In this document: positions 22,231-33,655 of the stretch, piece after piece
Layout: the number at the start of each line of letters is the position of its first letter
How positions within the stretch are numbered: the first letter of the stretch is position 1
Source: Acanthornis magna
Lineage: Eukaryota; Chordata; Aves; Passeriformes; Acanthizidae
Assembly: GCA_036785705.1 (NCBI GenBank)
Contig: JAWUZG010000051.1
Span: 17,202,501-17,266,500 of the forward strand
Reading direction: 5' to 3'
Length of the DNA: 64,000 nt
Notes under the pieces: model-generated
What the model saw: only the letters and a program-made list of their open reading frames with translations
What the model was told of the DNA's origin: nothing
Database searches by the model: none
Program-made: the position numbers and the translations under genes

Positions 22231-22852
22231 ATGTATTTTGCCAGTATTTGTCAACTTCTCACTTTTTAGAAACCTATTTCTATTGATTTTCCCTCCACAG
22301 AAACTGTACAGTGCCTCCATTTTCTTATGGTCTAAAGAATGTGGTCTAGGGATTGTATCATATGGCATCTATGTAGAGTGAAATTAAACTGTAATTCAGC
22401 AGTAGAAGATACTGTTTGCAATTTAGTTCATCACTGTTGTTTTAAAGCACTTTTCTTTCATATTTTTGGAGTGAGGATGAACAACTTTCCTCACAAAATT
22501 GAGTTTGTCTGTCAAATATTGCTGTCATTTTCAGGAAATTAGTTCAGCTACTCTTTCAGTAATGGACTGGAAAAAACCCCTCTACCAGTCCCTTTCTAGT
22601 AACACTTCTGTGATTCTAGGAATTTAATGTAAGGAATTCTACCACTTTTTTTTCTCAGGCCCTCCATTTATATAAATCTACTCAAACAATGTTTTCATCT
22701 TCTTTGCCACTAATCACTGAGCTGACTATTACTGAAAGAGGAAAGACTCTTGCTTTGTTTGCCTAAATTATACTTTGAAAGCACTTCAAACCATCCACTT
22801 CTCTAGCGCACTGCATGAATATTTAATAACTTTAATATTAAAAGAATAACAA

Positions 22853-22936
22853 GAAAAAAAACTCATACCTTGTTTAAAACAAAAAAAAAAAAAAGACAGA
22901 TGAGAAAAAACCCCAAAAAACAAAAAGAAAAAAAAA
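22853..22936 (+). repeat. A-rich low-complexity sequence
   Basis: Runs of A broken by single G, C or T bases. Possibly the remains of a poly-A tail or simple sequence; no element is recognisable beside it. Confidence 0.7.
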
Positions 22937-24547
22937 TATTCCCAAGGGTCCTTAATGAGAATGTGTCCTTTTTGCCTGACAGCACTGGTCAAGAAGCAGA
23001 AAAAAAAAAACAAACCAAACTTGATCAGAAGAGCTCATTAACCAAATTGAGAAGTATTTAAGCACTGCTGTACATTGATTGCCCTTTCTGCCTCATCTTT
23101 TAGCTACTGACAGTGACGTGTTGGTCTCTCTTCAACAGCAGCCACCTTGCCTTAGTACTTGGAGTGCTCATTCACTTCAGTGTTGCAAGATTAAATCCTG
23201 ACTGATATTGCTAACGGCACAGTTCTGAGGTGGTCACCACACCTCAAGCACATTCCATCCCGGAAAATTGGCTTGTGCTTTTCTTTACATCGAAACAAAA
23301 TATTGTGTATTTCTCCATCACAAAAAGAACCGAGAGTGCCTGCTGCAGTGCTGAGCACGTTCAAATTGCAGTGATCAAAAAGCAAATTCAGGCTTCCAAG
23401 GCCGTTAAGGCTATTACCTTCCAGTAAGGTTTGGAGAGCACGGATGAGTTCAGCACACACAGGATCAGTTAGGTCAGCAATAGTGAAACAGCCATGCAAA
23501 GACCTTACAGGTCAGGTGCAGTCAGCTCCAAGGCTTTCCTCAGCAATCCAACAAGCCCAGGGTAACTCAGACTCCATGGGTAACTGCCACAGAGTCTAAT
23601 TTTCTCGAGGCTTGAATAAGAAGGTCTCTTGTGGACTCCAGGACTGAAGCAAAGCCACTGATTTTCAAAGCTTAGCATTAAAACATAATGGCAAAATGAC
23701 CACTGAGAGCTGGAAGAGACGTGTTTAAAACTTTTAATTCCCTTCCCACAGACAGGAAAAGAAGATCATGAGCTGAGGACAGGGCATGAGAAAGAAACTG
23801 AAATACAGTATTTACACAAAAGACTGTCCCTGATGAGTAACACAGCGCTGGAGAAAAGAGAAAGCAGGTCGCTTCTGCCTTGACTCTGGTATTAAGGCAA
23901 AAGTATTAAACTCTTCTCAGGGGTTGTTCTGTCACTTGAAACACAAAGAAGCATCCAAAAAAGCTACATCCTGAGCACGCCTCTAAAAGGCACAGTGGGC
24001 AATTCACACTTGCAGTGCTTGCTAGGATTAAGGAAGTAGTCCCTAACGTTAGGAGAGCCACTGTATTCCCAAGGTTCTCGGAAGAACAGTGCAGTATGGC
24101 TCTGTTCTCATAAGCATTTCTTACTCCCAGCACCAATTAGCCCTTGCCAAATGTCATTAATTTCAGGTTTGGGTTTTGCAGGGGTTGTTCTGGGGACCTT
24201 TCTATGCGCAGATTTAGGGGGTTAGAGCCTTTTTATTTTGTCTTAGACGTCTAACGAGAGTTGAAACTGTCCAGAATATGAACAAGAATATTACCCAAGG
24301 CAGTAATATTTACACAGTAATACCCAAGGCATGTTTTTACCACAGAGCTAATTTGAAGAACCTTCTCAGAGATAATTTCTTACAGGATTTGTTTTAAATT
24401 TAATATTAATTCAGAAATTAATTTACCACATACAGATTTGATTATGGATAACTTCATTCACTTAGAAGGTAAGTTTATGAAGGATACATGGTACTCTATG
24501 TATATAATGAAGAATAAATCCCTGCTTTAAGAATATTAGAAAGCTGG

Positions 24548-24660
24548 GCTGACCTGCTGGAAAGCAGCTCTGCAGAGAAGGATCTGGGAGTGCAGGAGGT
24601 TAGACTACATGACCTCCAGTGGCCCTTTCCAAACCTAACTATTCAAGGATTCTGTGATTT
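24548..24660 (+). mobile_element. CR1 LINE 3' end, + strand
   Basis: It matches the CR1 block gctgacctgctggaaagcag, then gagaaggatctggg, then jumps to ggttagactacatgacctcc and the 3' end (ttcaaggattctgtgatt). The middle of the usual 3' region is missing. Confidence 0.85.
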
Positions 24661-24910
24661 CCAAGAAAAGGTCTCCCCAGCCTCCCTGGGCAGCTGTTCC
24701 AGTACTGTGCTAGTCCCACAGAGGCACTTAATGTTCAACTGGAATTTCTCATGTTTTAACTTGGAATTGTTGGTTCTTGTTCTTTTACTATTTGCCCCTG
24801 AGAAAAGCCTGGATCTGTTTTCACTGTAAGTCCCCATTAGGTACTGGAAGATACAATAAGTTCCCACCTTAGCTGCCTCATGGTAACACCTCTCTTCCCT
24901 ACGCAACCTG
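24661..24910 (-). mobile_element. CR1 LINE fragment, - strand
   Basis: Directly after the + strand copy comes the reverse complement of another CR1 piece. It includes cctccctgggcagctgttcc and the block corresponding to ttctcatgttttaacttgga. It lacks its own 3' tail, so it meets the first copy internally. Confidence 0.75.
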
Positions 24911-27649
24911 TGATTGCATCCTAGCCTTTTATATGAATTACACCTCCTCTCCATCTGTAATCACTCCCCCTCCATTTTTCCTTCTAACAGTCTTAAGTAT
25001 ATGTTGCTGCTGTTACGCAGTGTTTTAAAAAAATGCATCTAAGGATTTTGCAACGAATATAATCCCAAGGATCACTATTTAAAAGAGAAGTTCAGTTTTC
25101 TTACTGCGTTGTGTTGTTGGCATGGAGGACACACTTTATGAGCAATTTCCATTGGCTTATAAAGTCTACATTTATGCTAATGTGTGCACTTGCCTAGTTG
25201 GAACATACATCTAAGCCAGGTGATTTCTTTTTCTATAGGTATGAAGCATTGACAGACTAGTTCCAAATGAAAAAGTGGGAGTTTTTTAGCCTTTTTTGAA
25301 ACATTTCTTTTCAACATTTCTCAGAGATCATCTCAGATCTTAATCCGCTAAGCACAGAGGTGCGTGGGAGGAAGACAAATCCTTTAGATTGCATCTAAAC
25401 TTCATAGAAATTAAGTGTGAATTAAAAGCACCTACAAACCTTTTCAAAAAGCAACTATAGAAATAAACCTGATGTTTCAGGTCTGATATAACAATATGTT
25501 TAGAGTAAAGAGAATGTGAATCATCAGCTAGAGATTTCCCAGAAAACTGGTATTTCTGCACAGAATGCTGACTGGGGTGAGCCAGGGCAGTAGTACGCCT
25601 ACAGGGAACAAGAGTGTTCCCTGCAAATAGCTGCTGCTTCTGGGGATAGACACAAAAAAGGTAAAAGACATGTTCTACACAGTTGAGAGAGAGAAGGAAG
25701 CAGACCACTGCTCACAGATGACTGCTAAAGCAGAGCACCTATCTCTTGACAAAAACCAAAAATTATTCCAGGGTCCAGTTACAGCTGACAGGAAAGAAGA
25801 AGATTTTTATGATCTCAAAATTATTGCAGTCTTTGCTGTGCTCTTAGCATGCCTTTCAGGCTCTACAGGTACCAATATAATTTCCCCTTCGCTTTCCCTT
25901 TTCTTAGTAAGTTTGATATTCTCATTTTTTAGTGGAAACAAACAATGCAGATAGGTGATGATGCAAACAACATGAAGATAGCATTTTTTGAGAAAGCTTG
26001 GAGAGAACTATAGAGTGATTGTGAAACAGAAAGAAACCATGTTAGCTTTGAGATAACGACTGCAACACAAAATCAGTCTTACTTCCTCACAAAGCACACA
26101 GGTTTGGGCTACAATCCAAGTCATTCCTCTGAATCATCAAGTGTGGTCTTTTAGAAGCACAGTAATCAGCAAGAGCATGCCTGAGCTGACCCCTAAATCT
26201 TCATGTGGAAAACAGAACATCCTCTTCTGCAGCTTGCTTCTGTGCTTTTGTGTCCAGCCATTTCCCATTTACTCAAATAAACCATCAGCATTTCCAGCAC
26301 AACACAGCCCTAGAACCAGAAATGGCCCCCTGTGTTAAGGTCACAACAGAATTTAATCAGAAACAATACATGCCCTACCATTTTGATGCAGGAATATGAA
26401 ATGGCAGCCCAGAAAGGCATGTGTAACTCATTAACATTAACTTGCAGAGCTATCAGTTAGCAGAAGTGCTTTATCATCATAGTGGCATATTTTTCACATT
26501 TATTGGCATGACAAATCAATGTCATTAGCTAATGAGATATGATTGAAGCAAATATAATTGCTATTATCGGTACCGAGAGAGTATCTCAGAAAAAAAAAAA
26601 GCTCATTATTTTACTTGCTTTCCTATGGGATAAGTGTAGATAGCAAGCAACGTCAGTGCGGGGTGAAGCTGAAGCAGCAGCATGTGATGGATAGAGTTTG
26701 TATGTCAAGTAGCCAACAACAAAACACTTGATGACAATGAATTTTGAGCTATGAATTGAAGGTATGGAAGCAGCAGTATTCAACAAATGAAGGTATCCTT
26801 TACCAGTAAAGATGTGGAGATAACTGAGAACTTCAGAAAACATCCACAAGACTGGGTAAATTGTCCTGACACTAACAAATTGTCCCACTAACAAACAACA
26901 TTTCCTGGAGGAATTTCCATTTGAATACTGTTGCTAAATGGTATCATTAAATAGGAAATCTGTTAAGCAGCAGGATGTCTACTCTCAATCTGGGCCAGTT
27001 CCTAGACCCTTGCAACCTAATGTTTGTTGCAGAGAGCTCGTAGGTAAACCGAGGCAGATGGAACACCGACAGAAGTAGCAAGAGAGATTTTCTCGAATTT
27101 TCTTTTCTTATGTAGGCATTAAGAGTCTAGCAGTGATTGGTTCACAGCCATCCACCCCCTAGGGGGATTGGCTGAACCTTTACAGCTCCCAGTACCAAAA
27201 CAAAGATTAGAAAGAGCAAGAAGAATTCAGCTCATCTTTATTCCCCATACGATGCATGAGAAAGAGGAGAGAAACCTTAGAATTGTGCATCCACAAATGT
27301 TCATGGGTCCAAATGCAAAATTCACTTCTGCTTGCCAGAACATTGACACTGTGTTATGTTCTTCCCATTCTTGTTCCTCCAACACTACTGGCATAATATT
27401 CTGTTTCTTTTCCTTCATCTTGAGAAGTTTCTAGCTTGTACTTCAGTGATATACAGGATTCCCTTTGTGGAATCTGCTTATAAACCAAATCCAAACCTGT
27501 ATCAAACTTTTCCACTAAGCTGTCCCCATCTCTTATTTGTCTGTGTGTCATGTGTCCTCTTTATTACAGTTCACTCATGTAAATGCCTGTGGTAGTGAGG
27601 ATAAATCTAGTTGGCCTGGAGATTCTGCCAGTCCCATGAGACTTTGAAC

Positions 27650-28450
27650 ATTTACAGACAGTCAGAATTTTAGAAGACAGAAAGTACCACTGTGATTTAC
27701 TAATCTCTTGAAAACATCCAACCCCACTGCTGAAGCAAGACAAGCTGGAACAGGTTGCCCAGGACCATTTACAGTTATGTTTGGAGTATCTTCAAGGATG
27801 GATACTCCACAATCTCTCTGGGAAAACTATTCCAGTGTTTGACCACTTCCACAGGAAAAATAATCTCTTGTGTTCAGGTGGAATTTCATGTGTTTCAGTT
27901 TGTGCCTGTAGCCTCTTCTATAGTCACTGGGTACTCGGGAGAAGAGTCTGGCCCCTTCCTCTTCATTCCCAAGGTCCATCAAGTATTTACACTTACTGAT
28001 AAGATCCCTCTTGAGGTTTCTCTTCTTCAAACCCCCTGGGCCCAGTCATGCAGCTGATTTTCAAAGCACTTTCCTGTCCAATTATCTAACATGTAGTTTG
28101 TCATCTTGTCAATGAGGATGTTAGGGGAGAGAGTGTCAAAAGCCTTACTGAGTTAAAGAACAATGATAAATCTCCCCGCATCCATCAAGCTAGACATCTC
28201 ACTGTAGAAATTATCAGGTTCATTATGCACAATTTCCCCATTGTAATTCCATGTTGATTATTCCTGATCACCGTCTTGTCCCTCATGTACCTCAAAATGG
28301 TTTCCAGGATTAGTTGTCCATCATTTTCCCAGGAATTGTGGTAAGGGTTATAATTGTCTGGACCCTTCTTCTTGCCCTTTTGGAAGACAAGACTGACACT
28401 TGCTTTCTTAGAGATGTCCTGTGCCATTGAGTGCTTTCATAACACCCTCA
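27650..28450 (-). mobile_element. CR1 LINE, longer degraded copy with RT segment
   Basis: From the right end, the - strand encodes a decayed CR1 reverse-transcriptase segment (28427-28185) with FQKGKKKGPDNYNPY, then QLILETILRYMRDKTVI and NQHGITMGK, matching the CR1 pattern FKKGKKEDPGNYRP...QHGFTKGK. It then passes to the 3' region near 28060-27650 (tggatactccacaatctctc, ggaatttcatgtgtttcagt). The intervening ORF2 sequence is deleted. It is the clearest LINE coding remnant in the window and is not functional. Confidence 0.88.
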
Positions 28451-31400
28451 AATGCTCTGTTGCAGGTATTGTAGTGGTCTTAGATTAACTGCTAGGCTTC
28501 AGTGTTGGTATAGAGAGCAGACATGCAGAATAGTATGCTTAACTAAAAGGCTATCTGATTTTTTTCATCTGTACCACAGAAATGTTGGTTGCAAGGAAAA
28601 CTTGGAGGTTTCTAGACCAAGCAGAAATTTCCTCAAAGCTATGTCAAATCACTGTGCCTTTGTGTAAAACCTGTCCTGAAACTCCCCAAGGATGGGGATT
28701 TTATAAGTTATCAGCAGATCTGATACAACTCCCCTTCACAATAAACCACACCTAGCTTATTTAGCATTATATTTTGAAACCTGCCAGCAGTTAATTTTTA
28801 ATCATTTGGTGGATATCTGTGACTTCACTTTCTGGATCAATGGCACCCTACAGACATCTAAGCATACTATGTTTGCACAGCAGCATTGTCTGCACAGCAA
28901 TGACAGAAAGGTACATTAGCTACTGTTCTACACAAGAATCATGTCAGCAAGGAACAAATATTAAACAAAAATTCCACGATTTAATAATCTATGAATATGT
29001 CCTCCATGTGCCTGGATGTGAGCAGCACTCAACTGCCGTGCAGCATTCCCTGCATGGGACAAGCCAAGAGCAAAAGTGCCACACATCTTACCTGAGTTCA
29101 GTAATTCCTTGCACAACCTCCCCTGGGGCACCTAATGACACAAATGATTTCAGTGTAGAAAGTGACTTTACAGTGGGTTACAAATAAAAATTCCTGTAGC
29201 GTACCTGTAGAAAGTTTTGCTCCTATCATTCATCTTTGCTGACAGACATGTCATTTAATGCAAATCAGTTTCTCTGTCAGAATAATACTTAAAGAAGCCC
29301 TGTCACTGAGAAGCTGCATTAGTGATTTATGCCTCATTTCAGAGGGATGAGCAACAGCCTTTTTACAGCTTCATAATATAAATCCATACAATATAGGGTT
29401 GCTATGACAACTGATGAGCCTTAATAGCCTAGATTCAAAGGACCTTGTTTAAAACTGTCAAGTAGTGCAGTTCAATGCAGTTCAGTCATCTGCACCTGTA
29501 AGAACTGGGAGACAGCCATGCAGAAACAGAACACTTTGCTCACACTCTCAGGGGAGGCACCTGAGCTGTGCAGCTGAGAGCCTTCCTTACCTCTGAGCCA
29601 TGCTGTGCTAGTCCTGAGGCTTTTCAGCTCTTAGCAGAGCTATCCAAATTGGCATTTGGCTGCAGCAAGACCGAGCTCACGTGGCTACCTGAGAAACACA
29701 GTTCACATCCAGTTACATTTATTCGTATTTAAAGATGAAGTTACAAAGAGGTAAGACAATTAAACACCTTCCTGATACTGAAAATGGGCTGCCCACCCCT
29801 CTAGACTTCTTTTCTCAAAACTGTGATCTTAGCTGTGCTTTCCGCCCATATCCTCCCACTAACTGTGGTATTTGTCAGATTTTGCTGGGCTAGTTCAGCT
29901 CACTAATGCAGTAGAGAATTCTGTCTTTTTCTTCTTTTTTTCTATTTTTTTTTCTTGAGATTCTGCCAAGGCCTAAAATGGCTTGTTGCAGAGTTCTAAC
30001 AACTTGCAAAAGGTAAAATGGAGGAGTAATGACTGACAGGAATGGAGAGCTGCAAACCTACCCAGTACTCTACCCTCTGAAAACAGCGGCACCTGAGCTT
30101 TAACAACAACTATACAGTCACAGCAATATTCCTATTCCCGATTTACAGGCTTGATTTGCTCTGAAAAGGCAAGATTTAAGTGTAGTGCTGCAGCAGCACT
30201 GAATCCTGCAAATAGGCAGACTGATGCTCCAAAGCTGATAATACTCACTTTGCAACGGGGTCATTAAGAAGACAGCAAAAAAAAGGATTAAGCTGGATAC
30301 AAGACCTAAAAAAGGATATTATATATGCTCCAGGCAAAAGAAGATGGATCTCACAAGGTGAGATAAAGATGGCACGGGACAAAACGCCAGGCACAACACA
30401 GGATGTCACAGAGGCATGATAGCTGTGGCTACTGCTGTTCCCTTCTGCAAGTCCAGCCAAAATCTGAGCTGAGTACATACCGCAAAGATGCAGATGCACG
30501 CGCAACACTCTGATGTCATCAGCCACACAAACACAAAGGGTCTTCACTGTTCATTATCCACAAACACACACGAACAGCAGCTCAAGCAATGGGAGTGCTT
30601 GAGTAAGATTCAGAGCCACATCATGTGTTACTTTAATGTCTTGGTTCCACAGGATTCCCTACTCCCTTCCTGTTCAACCCATGAAAAACAGACATTTCCA
30701 GCTCCTCTCAGTCTGGGTTTTTCTTGCAATGATTGCTGTGCTCAGGAGAAGAGTGTTGCAGAAAAGGTTCTGACAACTGCAGAAGCTGTCCAGTATAGCT
30801 GGACTTGTTTGGAACACTTCCCTCTTCAGTGTTTGAAAGGAGAGAAGCAATGTTTTTCTGAGTAATCCAATGTCCTTCAACTTCTACTGCATTTGGAAGG
30901 ATTCAGTGCCACTGCGTACAATATTTCAGATTAGTAATAGGAATGAACTTCTATACCTGCCCTGTAAACTTAACCATCTGTTTTGGTTTTTCTTCCCTTG
31001 AGAAGCCTATTTTCATCATACAGTAATCAGGTGCCTTTTACTAGCTTCATATTAAAAGAACTTTAGTTGTTTGAGGTGTAAACAGGCCAAAGTGCCCATC
31101 TCTTTCCTTTTTTCAAAAGTGTATGTGAGTGCTATTGCAATTCCTGTAATTCCAATAATCAAAAAGACCCATTATTTCAACAGCTGTGGATGTATTCAGG
31201 AAGTTGCTACTGATGAGCTTTATGAGCATGTTTCTGCTTTCTAAAACAAGCTTCCACTTGTGCAGATGATAAAGTGCATTTATTCTAAAATGATCTCACA
31301 TGACAGAAAATTCTGCCAATATATGGATGTTGCAAACAAAAATGGTCCCAAGTTGGGAAATTTTACTTGACTTAATTTACTACCAAAGTACACAAACCTT

Positions 31401-31954
31401 TTATCAGTGATTGAGGTTCTGGGGAAAGAAAAAGAATGCAAACCACTAGCACTGTGTTATATCCATGCAAATGGGCTTCGATTGTGCATGCATTGGGTAC
31501 CTGACCAGGCAGAGATTAATTTCTCCCACTTTCTCCTACCAACTCATCACCCCCTCTAAGAGTTTATGTAGGCGTACACAGCCTGTGAGCTGATTTACTG
31601 TACACAGGGTGGCATCAGAAGAAACATTACTGAGTCAAGGAGTTACATCAGTGAACCTGAGAGCAGGATGAAGCCTCTGGAGTGTAAGGAGCTATTTTTT
31701 CAGCAGAAGTTCTCATTCTCTATTGCTGGTACTTTTCATTCTAGTAAAGGGAATTTTCAAGACCTTACACATCCCTAAAAGAATATAATTACTATCACTG
31801 ATCTTACACCAGCTATGAATTTTGTGCAGGGAAGACTTCATGACCCATAGGCCTGTTTCAGGGTGCACAGCTACATCACCATCTTGGCTTAATTTTATCC
31901 AAAAAATTTTGGGGCAAGGGGAGGGGAAGACTATAAGCAAGTTAAAGCTAATTC

Positions 31955-32346
31955 GGAAAGGGGAAAGGGGAAAGGGGAAAGGGGAAGGGGGAAGAGGGAA
32001 AGGGAAAGAGGGAAAGGGGGAAAGGGAAAGGGGGAAAGGGAAAGGGGGAAAGGGAAAGGGGGAAAGGGAAAGGGGGAAAGGGAAAGAGGGAAAGGGAAAG
32101 AGGGAAAGGGAAGGGAAGAAAATGGAAAAAATGATAAAAGGAGAAAAAAAGGGGGACAAAGGGGGGAAAAGGGGGGGGAAAGGGGAAAAAGGGGAAAAAG
32201 GGGGAAAAGGGGGAAAAGGGGGAAAAGGGGGAAAAGGGGGAAAAGGGGGAAAAGGGGGAAAAGGGGGAAAAGGGGGGAAAGGGGGAAAAAGGGGAAAAAG
32301 GGGAAAAAGGGGAAAAAGGGGAAAAAGGGGAAAAAGGGAAAGGAAG
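31955..32346 (+). repeat. Polypurine (G3-6 A2-5)n tract
   Basis: About 390 bp almost entirely of G and A on the + strand. It first has GGGAAAGGGG-type units, then a region of GGGGGAAAA repeats, then GGGGAAAAA. A few T bases interrupt it near 32122-32135. The glycine/lysine and proline/phenylalanine open frames across it are repeat artefacts. Confidence 0.95.
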
Positions 32347-33190
32347 CTTCACTACTATTAAGCCAGTATTAACTTTCTGAAGAGCTGAGAAAAATACTGA
32401 CAGGAGGTACGAAACCCTGGTGGAGAGTCAGAAGACAGCAACAGAGCAACACAGCATCAAGGAACATGGGAAGCTGACAATTCCCACACCAGTCTGATGA
32501 CCAGCTGGACAGCAGAATCTGTCCAGAAGTAGATCCTTGTAGCATGTTATTCATACCTGCCTTCTGTGAGCATTAATCCACCAGTAACTGCTGTTTGTTC
32601 AGGTGTGCCAGCAGGTGACTGAGCCCTGGCCTGAGGTTTCGATAACCAAACAGACCATGAGAAACCTTGGACACGACACAAGCAACTCTGAACATTGCAA
32701 ATAACAGAGTGAGAAGCTGACAGTAGTTACAGACAGCACTGTGAGCAGTGGCTGGACTTCAGAGGTGGATAAGGGGGAGTCACACATTAACTTCACAAAT
32801 AATTGGAAGGGAATAGTTGGGACTCTTTTGGGAGTGGAAACTTGCAAGGCCAGCAGCACCCAAGTAACTAGACCACTAACAGCACATAAAGCCAAGGCAA
32901 TTTAGCAAATGGAAGAAGAAATAGGTATGTGGGTACAGATGTAGAAAACCTGGGACTAATAAGGAAAAGACAAACAGGGACAAGTTGTTTCCCTGGGATA
33001 TGAAGGACAGAAAAAGGGAGGAGTCAGGGTAGATGGAAGAAGAATAAGCATGGAAAAAAATCAAGAGAAGGTAGAATAAAAGTCACCAGTTGTACGCAAG
33101 CAAGCTGCTGGTTGTTGCGGTGGATGAAACCATCTCCGAGAACCCGAGAGGTAACCACAGCAGCAGCAAACTGGTGGGACAACTCTGAGG

Positions 33191-33655
33191 TGTGAAACAT
33201 CCCACTGAGTGTCGGCTAAATGGTCCTTCCCTAAGGTTAATCCTCCTATGTTGATTGGTTGTTGTTGTATCCCTTCCCTTCCCCTTATTGGTTCTCATTG
33301 TACCACACACTCCACCCCTTCCTTCTTCTCATTGGTTGTCATTGTATTTCCCCACCTCCTCCCCAACCCTATTGGCCCTTCACCCCTATATCCATGATCA
33401 CACAGCGTGGCTCGGCCTCTTTCGCACCTGGATCCTTTGAAGAATGAACAGCTTTGAAATATATCCAGACGACTCAGCCCTCTGAAGTTCTTCATTCCTG
33501 GTAAGGCAGAGCCTATGAAAGGCTCTGGGGTGCGTGAGTGTGTGCCTTCCACTGGCACGAGTGATAGAATAGGTCTGCCTGTACGCTGTGGAACACAGCG
33601 GCCCTGAAGGTCTGGCTGGGAATCGGGACGCTCTCGGTACAGGCAGGAGACCACA
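33191..33655 (+). mobile_element. Probable ERV LTR (ATTGG boxes and TATA-like site)
   Basis: The block starts TGTGAAACATCCC. It has four ATTGG motifs (33254, 33287, 33331, 33371), a TATA-like ctatatcc at 33386 and then a GC-richer transcribed-looking part with gaatgaacagctttgaaata, where an AATAAA may have mutated to AATGAA. A good splice-donor-like cctggtaagg follows at 33498. This order is that of a retroviral U3-R-U5. Neither end is certain, I see no target-site duplication, and no retroviral protein is encoded next to it. Confidence 0.5.

Noticed and set aside
31822..32361. 179-codon Gly/Lys-rich protein
   Set aside because: It is a translation of the polypurine tract; all frames and both strands stay open for the same reason.
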